From contig JAHYZZ010000027.1 of assembly GCA_019424135.1 (NCBI GenBank), positions 1 through 28,837 on the forward strand: 28,837 nt of DNA, in the 5' to 3' direction. The notes under the pieces are model-generated. The model was not told the origin of the DNA, searched no databases, and saw nothing but the letters and a program-made list of their open reading frames with translations. A program made the position numbers and the translations under genes. This document shows positions 1-9,257 of the stretch, piece by piece (position 1 is the first letter of the stretch; each line of letters starts with the position of its first letter). Origin of the DNA: Lachnospiraceae bacterium. Lineage in GTDB: Bacteria > Bacillota > Clostridia > Lachnospirales > Lachnospiraceae.

Positions 1-70
1 GGAATAGCTCAGTCGGTAGAGCACTTCACTCGTAATGAAGGGGTCGTCGGTTCAAGTCCGATTTCCAGCT
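1..70 (+). tRNA. tRNA-Thr (anticodon CGU), 5' end cut by the window
   Basis: The cloverleaf can be read directly. The anticodon arm has stem CTTCA/TGAAG around loop CTCGTAA, giving anticodon CGT (threonine, ACG codons). The D-arm consensus (TAGCTCAGTCGGTAGAGC) and the T-arm loop TTCAAGT with stem GTCGG/CCGAT are present. The 3' acceptor strand TTCCAGC pairs with a 5' strand GCTGGAA, of which only GGAA lies in the window, so the first three bases are missing. The discriminator is T70 and no CCA follows, so CCA must be added after transcription. Confidence 0.95.
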
Positions 71-73
71 TTG

Positions 74-114
74 AAAAACCTTTGAAAGACGGTATAGTCT
101 TCAAAGGTTTTTTT
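74..114 (+). terminator. Rho-independent terminator after tRNA-Thr
   Basis: A hairpin with arms AACCTTTGAAAGAC and GTCTTCAAAGGTT (one bulged base) around GGTATA is followed by a run of T. The A-run on its left side means it could also stop transcription arriving from the minus-strand ABC operon that ends at 146. Confidence 0.85.
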
Positions 115-145
115 GATTAATATGGGTTTGTTACGATACGGTCAG

Positions 146-943
146 TCAGAAACGTTGGTCGCACCAATGTCCCAGAAGACTGATGAGGGCATATAAGAAC
201 ATGGCCATCAGGCACAGTAGCACAATGGACATCAGAAGCCAATCCATTTTGAAGACCTGGCTGGAGTAGATGATAAGATATCCAAGCCCGTTCCTGGCAG
301 CCAGAAATTCTCCGATGATGACACCCACCAGGCAAAGACCGATGTTGACCTTCATGTTGCTGATAATGGCGGGAATGGAGCTTGGGAGGACTACCTTAGT
401 CAGGGCATGAAAACGGTTTCCGCCCAGGGTGTAGACCAGTTTGAGTTTGCCGGGATCCACGGTGATAAAGCTGGTATACAGGTTTAAAATGCTCCCGAAG
501 ATGGCGACAGACATGCCAGCTACAATGATAGTCAGCTTTGTTGCGCCCAGCCATACGATCAAAAGGGGAGCCAAGGCAGATTTTGGCAGACTGTTTAAGA
601 CGACCAGATAGGGATCTAGGATTTCGGAGAGCTTACTGCTGAACCACAGGGCAACAGCTGTCAGGATACTGAAGGCAGTTACCAGAAAGAAGCTGGCCAG
701 CGTTTCATATAAGGTGACGCCCATGTGGAGAAAAATGCTGCCATCCAGGGCCATTTCCCAGAAGCACAGGGCAATTTTTGATGGACTGCTGAAGATGAAA
801 GAATCGATGATTCCTACATTGGCGGTGAACTCCCAGATAAACAGAAAGCTTAACAGGATCAGGACTCTGGAAATACATACGATACGCCGGTGTTTTTTGT
901 GCTGGCGCAGATATTGTACCTGTCCGGCGGAAAGGTTATTCAT
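146..943 (-). CDS. ABC transporter permease, SsuC/TauC/ThiX-type (BPD_transp_1)
   Basis: This 265-residue inner-membrane permease belongs to the nitrate/sulfonate/taurine/thiamine-precursor importer group. About six hydrophobic segments are visible (roughly residues 22-42, 77-100, 113-135, 137-158, 200-215 and 236-258). The EAA-like cytoplasmic loop that docks on the ATPase reads GGNRFHALTKVVLPSSIPAI at 174-193. The start codon overlaps the end of the upstream ATPase gene by 8 bases, and a GGAG lies about 10 bases before it inside that gene, so the two are probably translationally coupled. No periplasmic-type binding protein is encoded beside it. The substrate therefore cannot be assigned; aliphatic sulfonates, taurine, pyrimidine or riboflavin-type precursors are all possible for the family. 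Confidence 0.88.
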   Translation of the reverse strand: MNNLSAGQVQYLRQHKKHRRIVCISRVLILLSFLFIWEFTANVGIIDSFIFSSPSKIALCFWEMALDGSIFLHMGVTLYETLASFFLVTAFSILTAVALWFSSKLSEILDPYLVVLNSLPKSALAPLLIVWLGATKLTIIVAGMSVAIFGSILNLYTSFITVDPGKLKLVYTLGGNRFHALTKVVLPSSIPAIISNMKVNIGLCLVGVIIGEFLAARNGLGYLIIYSSQVFKMDWLLMSIVLLCLMAMFLYALISLLGHWCDQRF

Positions 944-1703
944 TTGAATTCAGCTCCTTCCAGATTAATTGGAAATAGGTTTTAAATTCCGGTGCGTTTC
1001 TTCGGTTCAGCGGAGTATCGTCTGTTAGGTCAAAGATCAGTGGTATGGTCTGCATGATAGAGGCAGGACGTTTTGAAAGAATGATGACTCGGTCAGCTAA
1101 GGAGATGGCTTCGGACAGATCATGAGTCACAAGTACGGCAGATTTCTTTTCTTTACGGAGAATCTGTCCGATATCATCTCCGACATTCAATCTGGTCTGA
1201 TAATCCAGGGCAGAAAAAGGTTCATCTAATAGCAGAAGGTCCGGCTCAAGAACCAGAGTGCGGATGAGGGCCGCCCGTTGTCGCATTCCTCCGGACAGTT
1301 CCGATGGCCTGGAATTTTTGAATTGTTTCAGCCCGTAGAAATCCAGAAGATCATGGGCTCTTTGCTTTGTTCTGGCAGTCATCATATGTTGGATTTCCAG
1401 TCCCAGGATCACATTATGATAGATGGTTCTCCATTCGAAAAGTTCATCGTGCTGCAGCATATATCCCACATTGGTTGTACTTTCGCTTAAGTATTTTCCG
1501 TTGATTTTGATCAGTCCTTTTTCCGGAGTCAAAAGTCCGGAAATAAGGGAAAGAAGAGTGGTCTTTCCACAGCCGGATGGCCCGACAACAGCAATAAATT
1601 CACCTTTTTCCACTGCAAAGGAGATGTCGGTCAGTGCCGGCGTTTCTCCGTCCAGTGTGTGGTAAGAGTAAGAAATATGTCTAAGCTCTAATACTTGTTC
1701 CAT
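936..1703 (-). CDS. ABC transporter ATP-binding protein, SsuB/TauB/ThiY-partner type
   Basis: This 255-residue cytoplasmic ATPase energises the adjacent permease. All ABC motifs are intact: Walker A GPSGCGKTT at residues 41-49, Q-loop glutamine near 84, signature LSGGM at 136-140, Walker B LLLLDE at 156-161, and the switch histidine in LVTHD at 194. The start at 1703 has a good GGGAGG ribosome binding site just upstream. It is the first gene of a two-gene minus-strand operon that diverges from queH. I saw no convincing TPP, FMN or SAM riboswitch in the 129-base divergent gap. The family is clear, the transported molecule is not. Confidence 0.92.
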   Translation of the reverse strand: MEQVLELRHISYSYHTLDGETPALTDISFAVEKGEFIAVVGPSGCGKTTLLSLISGLLTPEKGLIKINGKYLSESTTNVGYMLQHDELFEWRTIYHNVILGLEIQHMMTARTKQRAHDLLDFYGLKQFKNSRPSELSGGMRQRAALIRTLVLEPDLLLLDEPFSALDYQTRLNVGDDIGQILRKEKKSAVLVTHDLSEAISLADRVIILSKRPASIMQTIPLIFDLTDDTPLNRRNAPEFKTYFQLIWKELNSNE

Positions 1704-1768
1704 GAGAACCTCCCGGATTGACTATATAGCATTTTATGCAAATATCCGGATTTCGTGACGGATGGGAC

Positions 1769-1797
1769 TTGTCAGAACATGAGGAAACAGGTATAAT
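1769..1797 (+). promoter_or_regulatory. Sigma-70-type promoter for queH
   Basis: A -35 box TTGTCA (1769-1774) and a perfect -10 TATAAT (1792-1797) are separated by 17 bases. It lies about 45 bases before the queH start codon, and no other plus-strand gene lies between. Confidence 0.85.
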
Positions 1798-1841
1798 TTT
1801 AAAATATAGGCATTAAAAACGTCCTAAGGAGAATGGTTTGG

Positions 1842-2462
1842 ATGAATTATCAAAAAGAGCTGGATCAACTGCTGGCACAGCTGTCAGAGGAGGGGAAGAT
1901 ACCGCGTCTTCTACTTCACAGCTGCTGTGCACCTTGCAGTAGTTATGTGCTGGAATATCTTAGTCAGTATTTTTATATTACGGTTTTTTATTACAATCCC
2001 AATATTTTTCCGGAAAGAGAATATACAAAGAGAATTCTGGAGCAGCAGACGTTGATTGGAAAAATGCGAGTAAAATATCCGGTGTCATTTATTGCAGGAA
2101 GTTATGATAAGGAAAAGTTCTATGAAATGGCAGAAGGGCTGGAGAACGTCAAAGAAGGAGGAGAGCGCTGTATGAAGTGCTATGAACTCAGACTGCGGGA
2201 ATCAGCTCAGGTTGCAAAGAGCGGAGGCTTTGATTATTTTACCACAACACTCTCCATTAGTCCGCTGAAGAATGCGGCGCGTTTGAATGAAATTGGATTA
2301 AAACTTCAGGAAGAATACGGAGTCAAGTATTTGTTGTCTGACTTTAAGAAGAGGAATGGCTATAAGCGTTCGATTGAACTGTCAAAGGAGTATGGACTGT
2401 ACCGTCAAGACTACTGCGGATGTGAGTTCTCTTACCTTGGCAGAAAAAGAGGACAGGAATAA
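1842..2462 (+). CDS. queH: Epoxyqueuosine reductase QueH
   Basis: QueH carries out the last step of queuosine synthesis, reducing epoxyqueuosine to queuosine in tRNA; it is the non-cobalamin alternative to QueG. The 206-residue protein shows the family marks: HSCCAPC near the N-terminus (C28, C29), FYYNPNIFP at 49-57, the CxxC pair C110/C113 in GERCMKCYELR, and YCGC at 191-194. These cysteines bind the iron-sulfur cluster and second metal in this family. An in-frame ATG at 1833 exists, but AAGGAG (1826-1831) ends one base before it. That ribosome binding site sits 10 bases before the ATG at 1842, which I therefore prefer. No other queuosine genes are nearby, so it probably works on salvaged or distantly encoded precursors. 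Confidence 0.92.
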   Translation: MNYQKELDQLLAQLSEEGKIPRLLLHSCCAPCSSYVLEYLSQYFYITVFYYNPNIFPEREYTKRILEQQTLIGKMRVKYPVSFIAGSYDKEKFYEMAEGLENVKEGGERCMKCYELRLRESAQVAKSGGFDYFTTTLSISPLKNAARLNEIGLKLQEEYGVKYLLSDFKKRNGYKRSIELSKEYGLYRQDYCGCEFSYLGRKRGQE

Positions 2463-2509
2463 ACACTTCACAAATTGAATAGATAAGAAAGGAAAGGAAG
2501 AAAGGCACT

Positions 2510-3889
2510 ATGGCACAGTTATGGGGCGGCCGTTTTACAAAGGAAACGGACCAGCTGGTCTATGATTTTAATGCATCTATTTCTTTTGACAAGAGACTGT
2601 ATGCAGAAGATATCCGGGGAAGCATCGCACATGTAATGATGCTGGAAAAGCAGGGAATCCTGACGGAGGCGGAAAAAGAAGAGATTATGGAAGGCCTGGA
2701 GGGAATTCTTAGTGATGTGGAGAAGGGAAAACTTCAGATTTCCAGTCAGTATGAAGATATTCACAGTTTTGTGGAGGCTACCTTGATCGACCGAATCGGA
2801 GAGCCGGGGAAAAAGCTGCACACCGGGAGGAGCAGAAATGATCAGGTGGCTCTGGATATGAAGCTTTACACAAGGGGTGAGATTGTTCAGCTAGATGAGC
2901 TGATCCGTGAGATGCTGCAGACACTTCTTGGAATTATGGAGGAGCACGTGGACACCTATATGCCGGGATTTACACATCTTCAAAAAGCTCAGCCAATCAC
3001 TTTGGCGCATCACATGGGTGCCTATTTTGAAATGTTTCGGCGGGATCATGAAAGACTTCGGGATATCAAGAAGCGGATGAATACCTGCCCTCTTGGATCA
3101 GGAGCTCTGGCCGGCACGACCTATCCCCTGGATCGGCAGTATACGGCGTCGCTTTTGGGGTTTGACGGACCGACATTAAACAGTATGGATGGTGTTTCTG
3201 ACAGGGACTACCTTCTGGAACTTTTATCGGCATTGTCAATCATCATGATGCATTTAAGTCGTTTTTCTGAAGAAATGATTATCTGGAATTCCAATGAATA
3301 TCAGTTTGTGGAAATCGATGATGCATATAGTACCGGCAGCAGTATCATGCCGCAGAAAAAGAATCCGGATATCGCAGAACTGGTAAGAGGAAAAACGGGA
3401 CGTGTCTATGGGGCGCTGAATGCACTTCTGGTTACGATGAAAGGAATTCCTTTGGCATATAATAAGGATATGCAAGAAGATAAGGAATGGGCGTTTGATG
3501 CCATCGATACGGTAAAGAATTGTCTGACGCTGTTTACTGGTATGCTGCAGACTTTGCAGTTTAAAAGGGATCGGATGGAGGAGAGTGCAAGGCATGGATT
3601 TACCAATGCAACAGACGCGGCAGATTATTTGGTTAATCACGGCGTGGCATTCCGGGATGCTCATGGAATCGTGGGAAGGCTGGTCCTTTTGTGCATCGAA
3701 AAGGGGATCGCTTTGGATGAGCTTCCGCTGGAGGAGTACCAGAAGATTTCTGACGTATTTCAGGAGGATATCTATGAAGCCATCAGCCTAAAGACTTGTG
3801 TTAATAAGCGGGTAACTACAGGGGCGCCCGGAAAAGAAGCTATGATGGATACGCTGAAATTGTATCATAATTATATGGAAGAATACTAA
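2510..3889 (+). CDS. argH: Argininosuccinate lyase
   Basis: ArgH splits argininosuccinate into arginine and fumarate, the final step of arginine synthesis. The 459-residue length is normal for the fumarase/aspartase superfamily. The N-terminal LWGGRFTKETD and the superfamily signature GSSIMPQKKNP (residues 276-286, holding the catalytic serine loop) are intact, as are TGRSRNDQVALD and THLQKAQPITLAHH. A purine-rich AGGAAAGGAAG lies before the ATG. It follows queH by 47 bases with no terminator and precedes asd by 15 bases, so it is probably in one transcript with both. No argG is in the window. Confidence 0.97.
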   Translation: MAQLWGGRFTKETDQLVYDFNASISFDKRLYAEDIRGSIAHVMMLEKQGILTEAEKEEIMEGLEGILSDVEKGKLQISSQYEDIHSFVEATLIDRIGEPGKKLHTGRSRNDQVALDMKLYTRGEIVQLDELIREMLQTLLGIMEEHVDTYMPGFTHLQKAQPITLAHHMGAYFEMFRRDHERLRDIKKRMNTCPLGSGALAGTTYPLDRQYTASLLGFDGPTLNSMDGVSDRDYLLELLSALSIIMMHLSRFSEEMIIWNSNEYQFVEIDDAYSTGSSIMPQKKNPDIAELVRGKTGRVYGALNALLVTMKGIPLAYNKDMQEDKEWAFDAIDTVKNCLTLFTGMLQTLQFKRDRMEESARHGFTNATDAADYLVNHGVAFRDAHGIVGRLVLLCIEKGIALDELPLEEYQKISDVFQEDIYEAISLKTCVNKRVTTGAPGKEAMMDTLKLYHNYMEEY

Positions 3890-3904
3890 GGGAGGAGAGC
3901 GATT

Positions 3905-4990
3905 ATGGAACAAAAATTAAAAGTAGGAATTTTAGGAGCGACAGGAATGGTAGGACAGCGTTTTATTTCTCTGCTGGAAGATCATCCCTGGTTTGAAGTC
4001 GTAACAGTGGCAGCAAGTCCGCGCTCCGCGGGAAAGACTTACGAGGAGGCAGTGGGGGGACGCTGGAAGATGGATACGCCCATGCCGGAAGCTGTCAAAA
4101 AGCTGATCGTGCATAATGTTAATGAAGTAGAAGAAGTTGCTTCATCCGTAGATTTTGTATTCAGTGCGGTGGATATGACAAAGGATGAGATTCGTGCGAT
4201 TGAAGAGGCTTATGCCAAGACAGAGACACCGGTGATGTCTAACAACAGCGCACATCGTTGGACACCAGATGTTCCTATGGTTATCCCAGAGATTAATATC
4301 GATCATTTTGAAGTGATTCAGGATCAGAAAAAGAGACTGGGAACGACTCGCGGATTTATTGCGGTGAAACCGAACTGCTCTATTCAAAGTTATGCACCTT
4401 GTCTGGCTGCCTGGAAGGAGTTTGGACCGGTGGAGGTAGTGGTTACCACCTATCAGGCAATCTCTGGAGCGGGAAAAACATTTGCAGACTGGCCGGAGAT
4501 GGTGGAAAATATTATTCCGTACATCGGCGGAGAAGAGGAAAAAAGTGAACAGGAACCGTTGCGTGTGCTGGGACGGGTAGAGAATGGTCAGATTGTAAAA
4601 GCCAAGACGCCAAAGATCACCTGTCAGTGTGTACGTGTTCCGGTATTGAACGGACATACAGCGGCAGTGTTTATCCGTTTTGCTGAAAAACCGACCAAGG
4701 AACAACTGATTGAAAAGCTTGTGAATTACAGGGGATTTCCTCAGGAAGCAGGACTTCCAAGCGCACCGAAACAGTTTATCCGCTATATGGAAGAAGATGA
4801 CCGTCCGCAGGTAAAGGCGGATGTGGACTTTGAACATGGCATGGGTGTGTCCATCGGACGTCTCCGTGAGGACAGTATTTATGACTATAAATTTATTGGA
4901 CTTTCACATAATACGATCCGCGGGGCAGCCGGCGGGGCAGTTCTGTGTGCAGAAGCGCTGACGGCGAAGGGATATATTAAAGCAAAATAA
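3905..4990 (+). CDS. asd: Aspartate-semialdehyde dehydrogenase
   Basis: This enzyme reduces aspartyl phosphate to aspartate semialdehyde with NADPH, the branch point to lysine/diaminopimelate, threonine and methionine. The 361-residue protein begins with the Rossmann loop GATGMVGQRF (residues 11-20). The catalytic cysteine is C158 in KPNCSIQ, and the substrate region SNNSAHRW and QAISGAGKTF are present. The sequence resembles the archaeal/fungal-type Asd branch more than the E. coli form. It starts after a GGAGG ribosome binding site 15 bases downstream of argH and ends just before a hairpin terminator, so it is the last gene of the queH-argH-asd unit. Confidence 0.95.
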   Translation: MEQKLKVGILGATGMVGQRFISLLEDHPWFEVVTVAASPRSAGKTYEEAVGGRWKMDTPMPEAVKKLIVHNVNEVEEVASSVDFVFSAVDMTKDEIRAIEEAYAKTETPVMSNNSAHRWTPDVPMVIPEINIDHFEVIQDQKKRLGTTRGFIAVKPNCSIQSYAPCLAAWKEFGPVEVVVTTYQAISGAGKTFADWPEMVENIIPYIGGEEEKSEQEPLRVLGRVENGQIVKAKTPKITCQCVRVPVLNGHTAAVFIRFAEKPTKEQLIEKLVNYRGFPQEAGLPSAPKQFIRYMEEDDRPQVKADVDFEHGMGVSIGRLREDSIYDYKFIGLSHNTIRGAAGGAVLCAEALTAKGYIKAK

Positions 4991-5001
4991 GAAAAACATA
5001 G

Positions 5002-5030
5002 AAGGGCTGCTCAAAAGGACAGCCCTTTTA
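5002..5030 (+). terminator. Terminator after asd
   Basis: An 8-bp hairpin has arms AAGGGCTG and CAGCCCTT around a 10-base loop and ends in only four T, so it may be leaky. I could not recognise a convincing promoter between it and ppk, which allows partial read-through. Confidence 0.7.
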
Positions 5031-5087
5031 CTCATTTTGGTACCATTTAAACATGCAGGACAGGGAAAGGATTTAGGATGAAAAAGT

Positions 5088-7205
5088 ATGGGAACAGAGA
5101 GACTGAAGTATACACAGAACAGAGAATTATCCTGGCTGAAATTTAATCAGAGAGTGTTAGAAGAAGCACAGGATGACACTGTTCCGCTTCTGGAGCGGAT
5201 GAAGTTTGTGGCAATCTTTACCAGTAATCTGGATGAATTTTTCATGATCCGGGTAGGAAGCCTTTTTGACATGGCGCATACAGACGCAAGTGCAAAGGAC
5301 AGTAGGTCTGGGATGACGCCGAAAGAACAACTAGAGCAGATCTTTGAAGCCGTGGCTCCACTTTATAAGGAGAGAGACAAGACTTATGCAGAGATCAAAA
5401 AGCAGCTTCATCCTTACGGGGTATGCGGACTCGATTACAAAGAGTTAGAGCAGCAGGAAAAGAAATATGTCAAGAAATACTTTAAAGAACAGGTGCTTCC
5501 GGTATTGTCGCCCCAGATTGTAGATGTCAGTCATCCCTTTCCACATCTTCTGAATAAAGAAATTTATGTTACGGCAAATCTGACAAATAAGGACAAAAAT
5601 TCCAAGGAAATACATACGCTGGGGATTGTGCCTGTCCCACAGTTCATTTCGGAAGTGTTGTATCTTCCAGGACATGACATCCGTTATATCCGGATGGAAA
5701 AGGTGATTATGGAGTATTTGAATCTGGTGTTTGACCAGTATGAGGTGTCAGAGGCCAATTACATCTGTGTAACCAGAAATGCGGATATTGCGCCAGATGA
5801 TGAGTCTCTGGAGGTGACAGAGGATTTTCGTTATCTCATGAAACAGACGCTTCACAAACGGCGTCGGATGGCAGTAGTACGCTTGGAGACAGCTCAGAAG
5901 CTGAAGCCTGAAATGGAGAGATATTTCTGCGATAAATTTCAGATTTCTCCGAAACAGATTTATCGGACCAAGATGCCGATGAAACTTTCCTATATGTTTG
6001 CAATCAGCGGTGATTTGCCGGATTCGATGAAGAGGTCTTTGATCTATCCGCCTTTCGTGCCTCAAAGTTCCGTCCATGTTCAGGACGGCAGTATGATGAA
6101 ACAGATCCGGAAAAAAGATATTTTGTTGTTTTATCCTTATGAGAGCATGAATCCATTCTTAAAGCTGATTAAGGAGGCATCAACAGACCCAAACGTGATG
6201 ACGATCAAGATTACGATCTACCGGCTGGCAAAAAAGGCTCGTCTGGTGGAGTATCTGTGTGCGGCGGCAGAAAATGGAAAAGAAGTAACGGTGCTTATCG
6301 AGCTAAGAGCCAGATTTGATGAGCAGAATAATATTGATTGGTCAGAGCGGATGGAGGAGGCAGGATGCCGCGTTATCTATGGAATGGAAGGATATAAGGT
6401 TCATTCCAAAATCTGTCTGATTACATATCGCAGCCGCAGCGAAATCCAGTATATTACCCAGATCGGTACAGGAAACTATAACGAAAAGACGGCCGGGATG
6501 TATACAGATCTTTCGCTGATGACGGCAGATCAGGAGATCGGCCGGGATGCGGCGGAGTTCTTTAAGAATATGTCCATTGGAAACTTGAGCGGTGTTTATC
6601 AACATTTGATTGTTTCGCCGACCAGTTTGAAACAGAATGTCTTGCGTCTGATTGATGATGAGATTGCGAAAGGAGAAAATGGCCGTGTTTTCATGAAGAT
6701 GAATTCTCTGACAGATGTGGATTTTATTGAGAAAATCTCACAGGCTTCCTGTGCAGGTGTGAAGATTGATTTAATCGTAAGGGGAATTTGCTGTATCCTG
6801 CCGGGAATATCTGGATATACGGAGAATGTCCGTGTCATGAGCATTGTAGGAAGGTATTTGGAACATCCAAGAATCTTTTGCTTTGGAACTGGAGCAGAGC
6901 AGAAGATTTATATCGGATCTGCAGATATGATGACGAGAAATACAGAAAAACGTGTGGAGGTTGCCTGCCCCGTCCTGGATAAGGATATTCGGAATCAGAT
7001 CAGTCATTACATGAAAGTGATGCTCAGTGATAATGTAAAAGCAAGGGTGCTGCAAAGTGACGGCACTTATAGAAAGAAAAAGGCGTCACAGCCGCTGGTG
7101 GATTCCCAGGCTGTGTTTATGGAAGAAGCAATGCGGGCCGAAAAAGATAGACCTGTGAAGGAGGGAACTTTCCTGAAGCGTTTGACCAGTCTTTTTCGGG
7201 GATAA
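5088..7205 (+). CDS. ppk: Polyphosphate kinase 1
   Basis: PPK1 reversibly polymerises the ATP gamma-phosphate into inorganic polyphosphate. The 705-residue length is normal. The N-terminal signature NRELSWLKFNQRVLEEA is present. The two catalytic histidines fit: H439 in YKVHSKICLI, the residue autophosphorylated in the family, and H593 in GRYLEHPRIF. GTGNYNEKTAGMYTD and the late SADMMTRNTEKRVEV block are also present. The ATG at 5088 has a modest purine-rich leader and no strong ribosome binding site. An out-of-frame ATG at 5078 opens only a short frame. topB follows after 21 bases. Confidence 0.96.
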   Translation: MGTERLKYTQNRELSWLKFNQRVLEEAQDDTVPLLERMKFVAIFTSNLDEFFMIRVGSLFDMAHTDASAKDSRSGMTPKEQLEQIFEAVAPLYKERDKTYAEIKKQLHPYGVCGLDYKELEQQEKKYVKKYFKEQVLPVLSPQIVDVSHPFPHLLNKEIYVTANLTNKDKNSKEIHTLGIVPVPQFISEVLYLPGHDIRYIRMEKVIMEYLNLVFDQYEVSEANYICVTRNADIAPDDESLEVTEDFRYLMKQTLHKRRRMAVVRLETAQKLKPEMERYFCDKFQISPKQIYRTKMPMKLSYMFAISGDLPDSMKRSLIYPPFVPQSSVHVQDGSMMKQIRKKDILLFYPYESMNPFLKLIKEASTDPNVMTIKITIYRLAKKARLVEYLCAAAENGKEVTVLIELRARFDEQNNIDWSERMEEAGCRVIYGMEGYKVHSKICLITYRSRSEIQYITQIGTGNYNEKTAGMYTDLSLMTADQEIGRDAAEFFKNMSIGNLSGVYQHLIVSPTSLKQNVLRLIDDEIAKGENGRVFMKMNSLTDVDFIEKISQASCAGVKIDLIVRGICCILPGISGYTENVRVMSIVGRYLEHPRIFCFGTGAEQKIYIGSADMMTRNTEKRVEVACPVLDKDIRNQISHYMKVMLSDNVKARVLQSDGTYRKKKASQPLVDSQAVFMEEAMRAEKDRPVKEGTFLKRLTSLFRG

Positions 7206-7226
7206 AGGAGAGTTATTTGATCATAT

Positions 7227-9257
7227 ATGGGGAAATCAGTCTATATTGCGGAAAAGCCCAGCGTGGCGCAAGAATTTGCCAAAGCCTTGAGGCTGAAGAC
7301 AAAAAGGGGGGATGGGTATCTGGAAGGAGAAGATGCCATCGTCACCTGGTGCGTGGGGCATCTGGTGACGATGTGCTATCCAGAAGCCTATAACCCGGAA
7401 CTGAAACGGTGGAGTCTTACCACCTTGCCGTTCATTCCAAAGGAGTTTAAATACGAAGTCATTCCGGCGACTGCAAAACAGTTCCGGATTGTTGCCGGAA
7501 TTTTAAACCGGTCGGATGTAGATACCATCTATGTTTGTACCGACTCCGGAAGAGAAGGGGAGTATATTTACCGCCTGGTGGAACAGGAGGCAAAGGTGCA
7601 GGGAAAAGAAAGAAAACGGGTATGGATCGACTCCCAGACCGAGGAGGAGATCCTTAGAGGCATCCGGGAGGCTAAAGATCTAAAAGAATATGATAACCTG
7701 TCAGATTCGGCCTATTTAAGGGCAAAGGAAGACTATCTGATGGGAATTAACTTTTCCAGACTTCTTACATTAAAATACGGAAATGGAATCGCTAATTATT
7801 TGAAGACCCGCTATGCGGTTGTTTCTGTGGGCCGTGTCATGACCTGTGTGCTGGGCATGGTGGTTCGCAGGGAACGGCAGATCCGAGAATTTGTTCAGAC
7901 ACCGTTTTATAGGATCGTCGGAACCTTTGGCAAGGAAGCAAGCCAGTTTGAGGGAGAATGGAAAGCAGTTAAAGGATCCCGGTGGTATGAATCTTTTGAT
8001 CTATACAAAGAAAATGGATTTAAGGAACAAGAAAAAGCAAAAGAGCTGATCCAGTATCTGAAGGAGACAGATCCATATCTTGCAAAGGTTTCTGCCATTG
8101 AAAAGAAAAAGGAAAAGAAATCTGCACCCCTTCTTTTTAATCTTGCGGAGCTGCAGAATGAATGTTCCAGACGTTTTAAAATCAGTCCAGATGAGACTTT
8201 AAGGATCGTGCAGGAACTATATGAAAAGAAGCTGGTTACATATCCCCGGACGGATGCCAGAGTTTTGTCTACCGCGGTGGCGAAAGAAATTCATAAGAAT
8301 CTGAATGGACTATTGAAGTACGAACCGGCAATGTTGTTCCTCCAGGATATTTTGACAATGGGAAGTTATAAGGAGCTGGCAAAAACCCGTTATGTGAATG
8401 ATAAACAGATTACTGACCACTATGCCATCATTCCTACAGGTCAGGGTATGGGGGCACTAAAGAGCCTGTCTCGCCTGTCGGTGCAGATCTATGACGTGAT
8501 TGTTCATCGATTTTTAAGTATTTTTTATCCTCCTGCTGTCTATCAGAAAGTGTCGGTGACTGTGCAGCTTAGAGAAGAATCTTTCTTTTCAAATTTCAAA
8601 ATCCTGACAGAGGAAGGTTATCTGAAGGTAACCGGGGAATCTGGACAAAAGGATTTGCAAGGAGAAGCAGAAAAAAGTGTTGACGATACATTTTGGACCG
8701 CGATACAATCATTAAAGAAGGGCAGTACTCTGCCGGTTGGGGCATTAGAGATCCGAGAAGGAAAGACATCTCCACCGAAACGTTATAATTCCGGTTCGCT
8801 TATTCTTGCTATGGAAAATGCGGGACAGCTGATCGAGGATGAGGAACTCCGTTCACAGATTAAGGGAAGTGGGATTGGAACCAGTGCTACCAGAGGAGAA
8901 ATTTTAAAAAAATTGCTCCACAATAAATATCTGGCGTTGAATAAAAAGACACAGATTGTCACGCCGACTCTCCAGGGGGAAATGATTTATGATGTAGTAG
9001 ATCATTCGATCCGTTCGTTGCTCAATCCGGAGCTGACGGCAAGCTGGGAAAAAGGACTGACTTATGTGGCAGAAGGAGAGATTACGTCAGAGGAGTATAT
9101 GAAAAAGCTGGATCAGTTTATTATAAGCCGGACAGAAGGAGTCAAAAATCTTCACAATGAAGGACAGCTGCGCGCCTGTTATGATCGGGTGGCAGTATTT
9201 TATAACAAGACCCAGATCAGAGAAAAAAAGAAGAAAAGGAGTGATACACCATCATGA
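7227..9257 (+). CDS. topB: DNA topoisomerase III (type IA)
   Basis: This is a type IA topoisomerase that passes single DNA strands and resolves recombination or replication intermediates. The 676-residue protein has an N-terminal Toprim domain (AEKPSVAQEFAKAL, then TDSGREGE with acidic metal ligands near D106, E110 and E112). The active-site tyrosine is Y339 in LVTYPRTDAR. SGIGTSATRGE stands where many relatives have GIGTPATRA. No zinc-finger tail is seen; the end is a short lysine-rich stretch. AAGGAG (7205-7210) lies 16 bases before the ATG, longer than usual. A TGA in frame at 7218 rules out a closer upstream start. The stop overlaps the next gene's ATG (ATGA). Confidence 0.94.
   Translation: MGKSVYIAEKPSVAQEFAKALRLKTKRGDGYLEGEDAIVTWCVGHLVTMCYPEAYNPELKRWSLTTLPFIPKEFKYEVIPATAKQFRIVAGILNRSDVDTIYVCTDSGREGEYIYRLVEQEAKVQGKERKRVWIDSQTEEEILRGIREAKDLKEYDNLSDSAYLRAKEDYLMGINFSRLLTLKYGNGIANYLKTRYAVVSVGRVMTCVLGMVVRRERQIREFVQTPFYRIVGTFGKEASQFEGEWKAVKGSRWYESFDLYKENGFKEQEKAKELIQYLKETDPYLAKVSAIEKKKEKKSAPLLFNLAELQNECSRRFKISPDETLRIVQELYEKKLVTYPRTDARVLSTAVAKEIHKNLNGLLKYEPAMLFLQDILTMGSYKELAKTRYVNDKQITDHYAIIPTGQGMGALKSLSRLSVQIYDVIVHRFLSIFYPPAVYQKVSVTVQLREESFFSNFKILTEEGYLKVTGESGQKDLQGEAEKSVDDTFWTAIQSLKKGSTLPVGALEIREGKTSPPKRYNSGSLILAMENAGQLIEDEELRSQIKGSGIGTSATRGEILKKLLHNKYLALNKKTQIVTPTLQGEMIYDVVDHSIRSLLNPELTASWEKGLTYVAEGEITSEEYMKKLDQFIISRTEGVKNLHNEGQLRACYDRVAVFYNKTQIREKKKKRSDTPS

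Noticed and set aside
1704..1832. Riboswitch (TPP, FMN or SAM) controlling the ABC operon or queH
   Set aside because: The gap is short and shows none of the conserved cores of these riboswitches; a simple promoter explains queH.
4142..4837. 231-codon minus-strand open frame inside asd
   Set aside because: It is a shadow of a strongly conserved gene; the composition is unlike neighbouring proteins and there is no start context.
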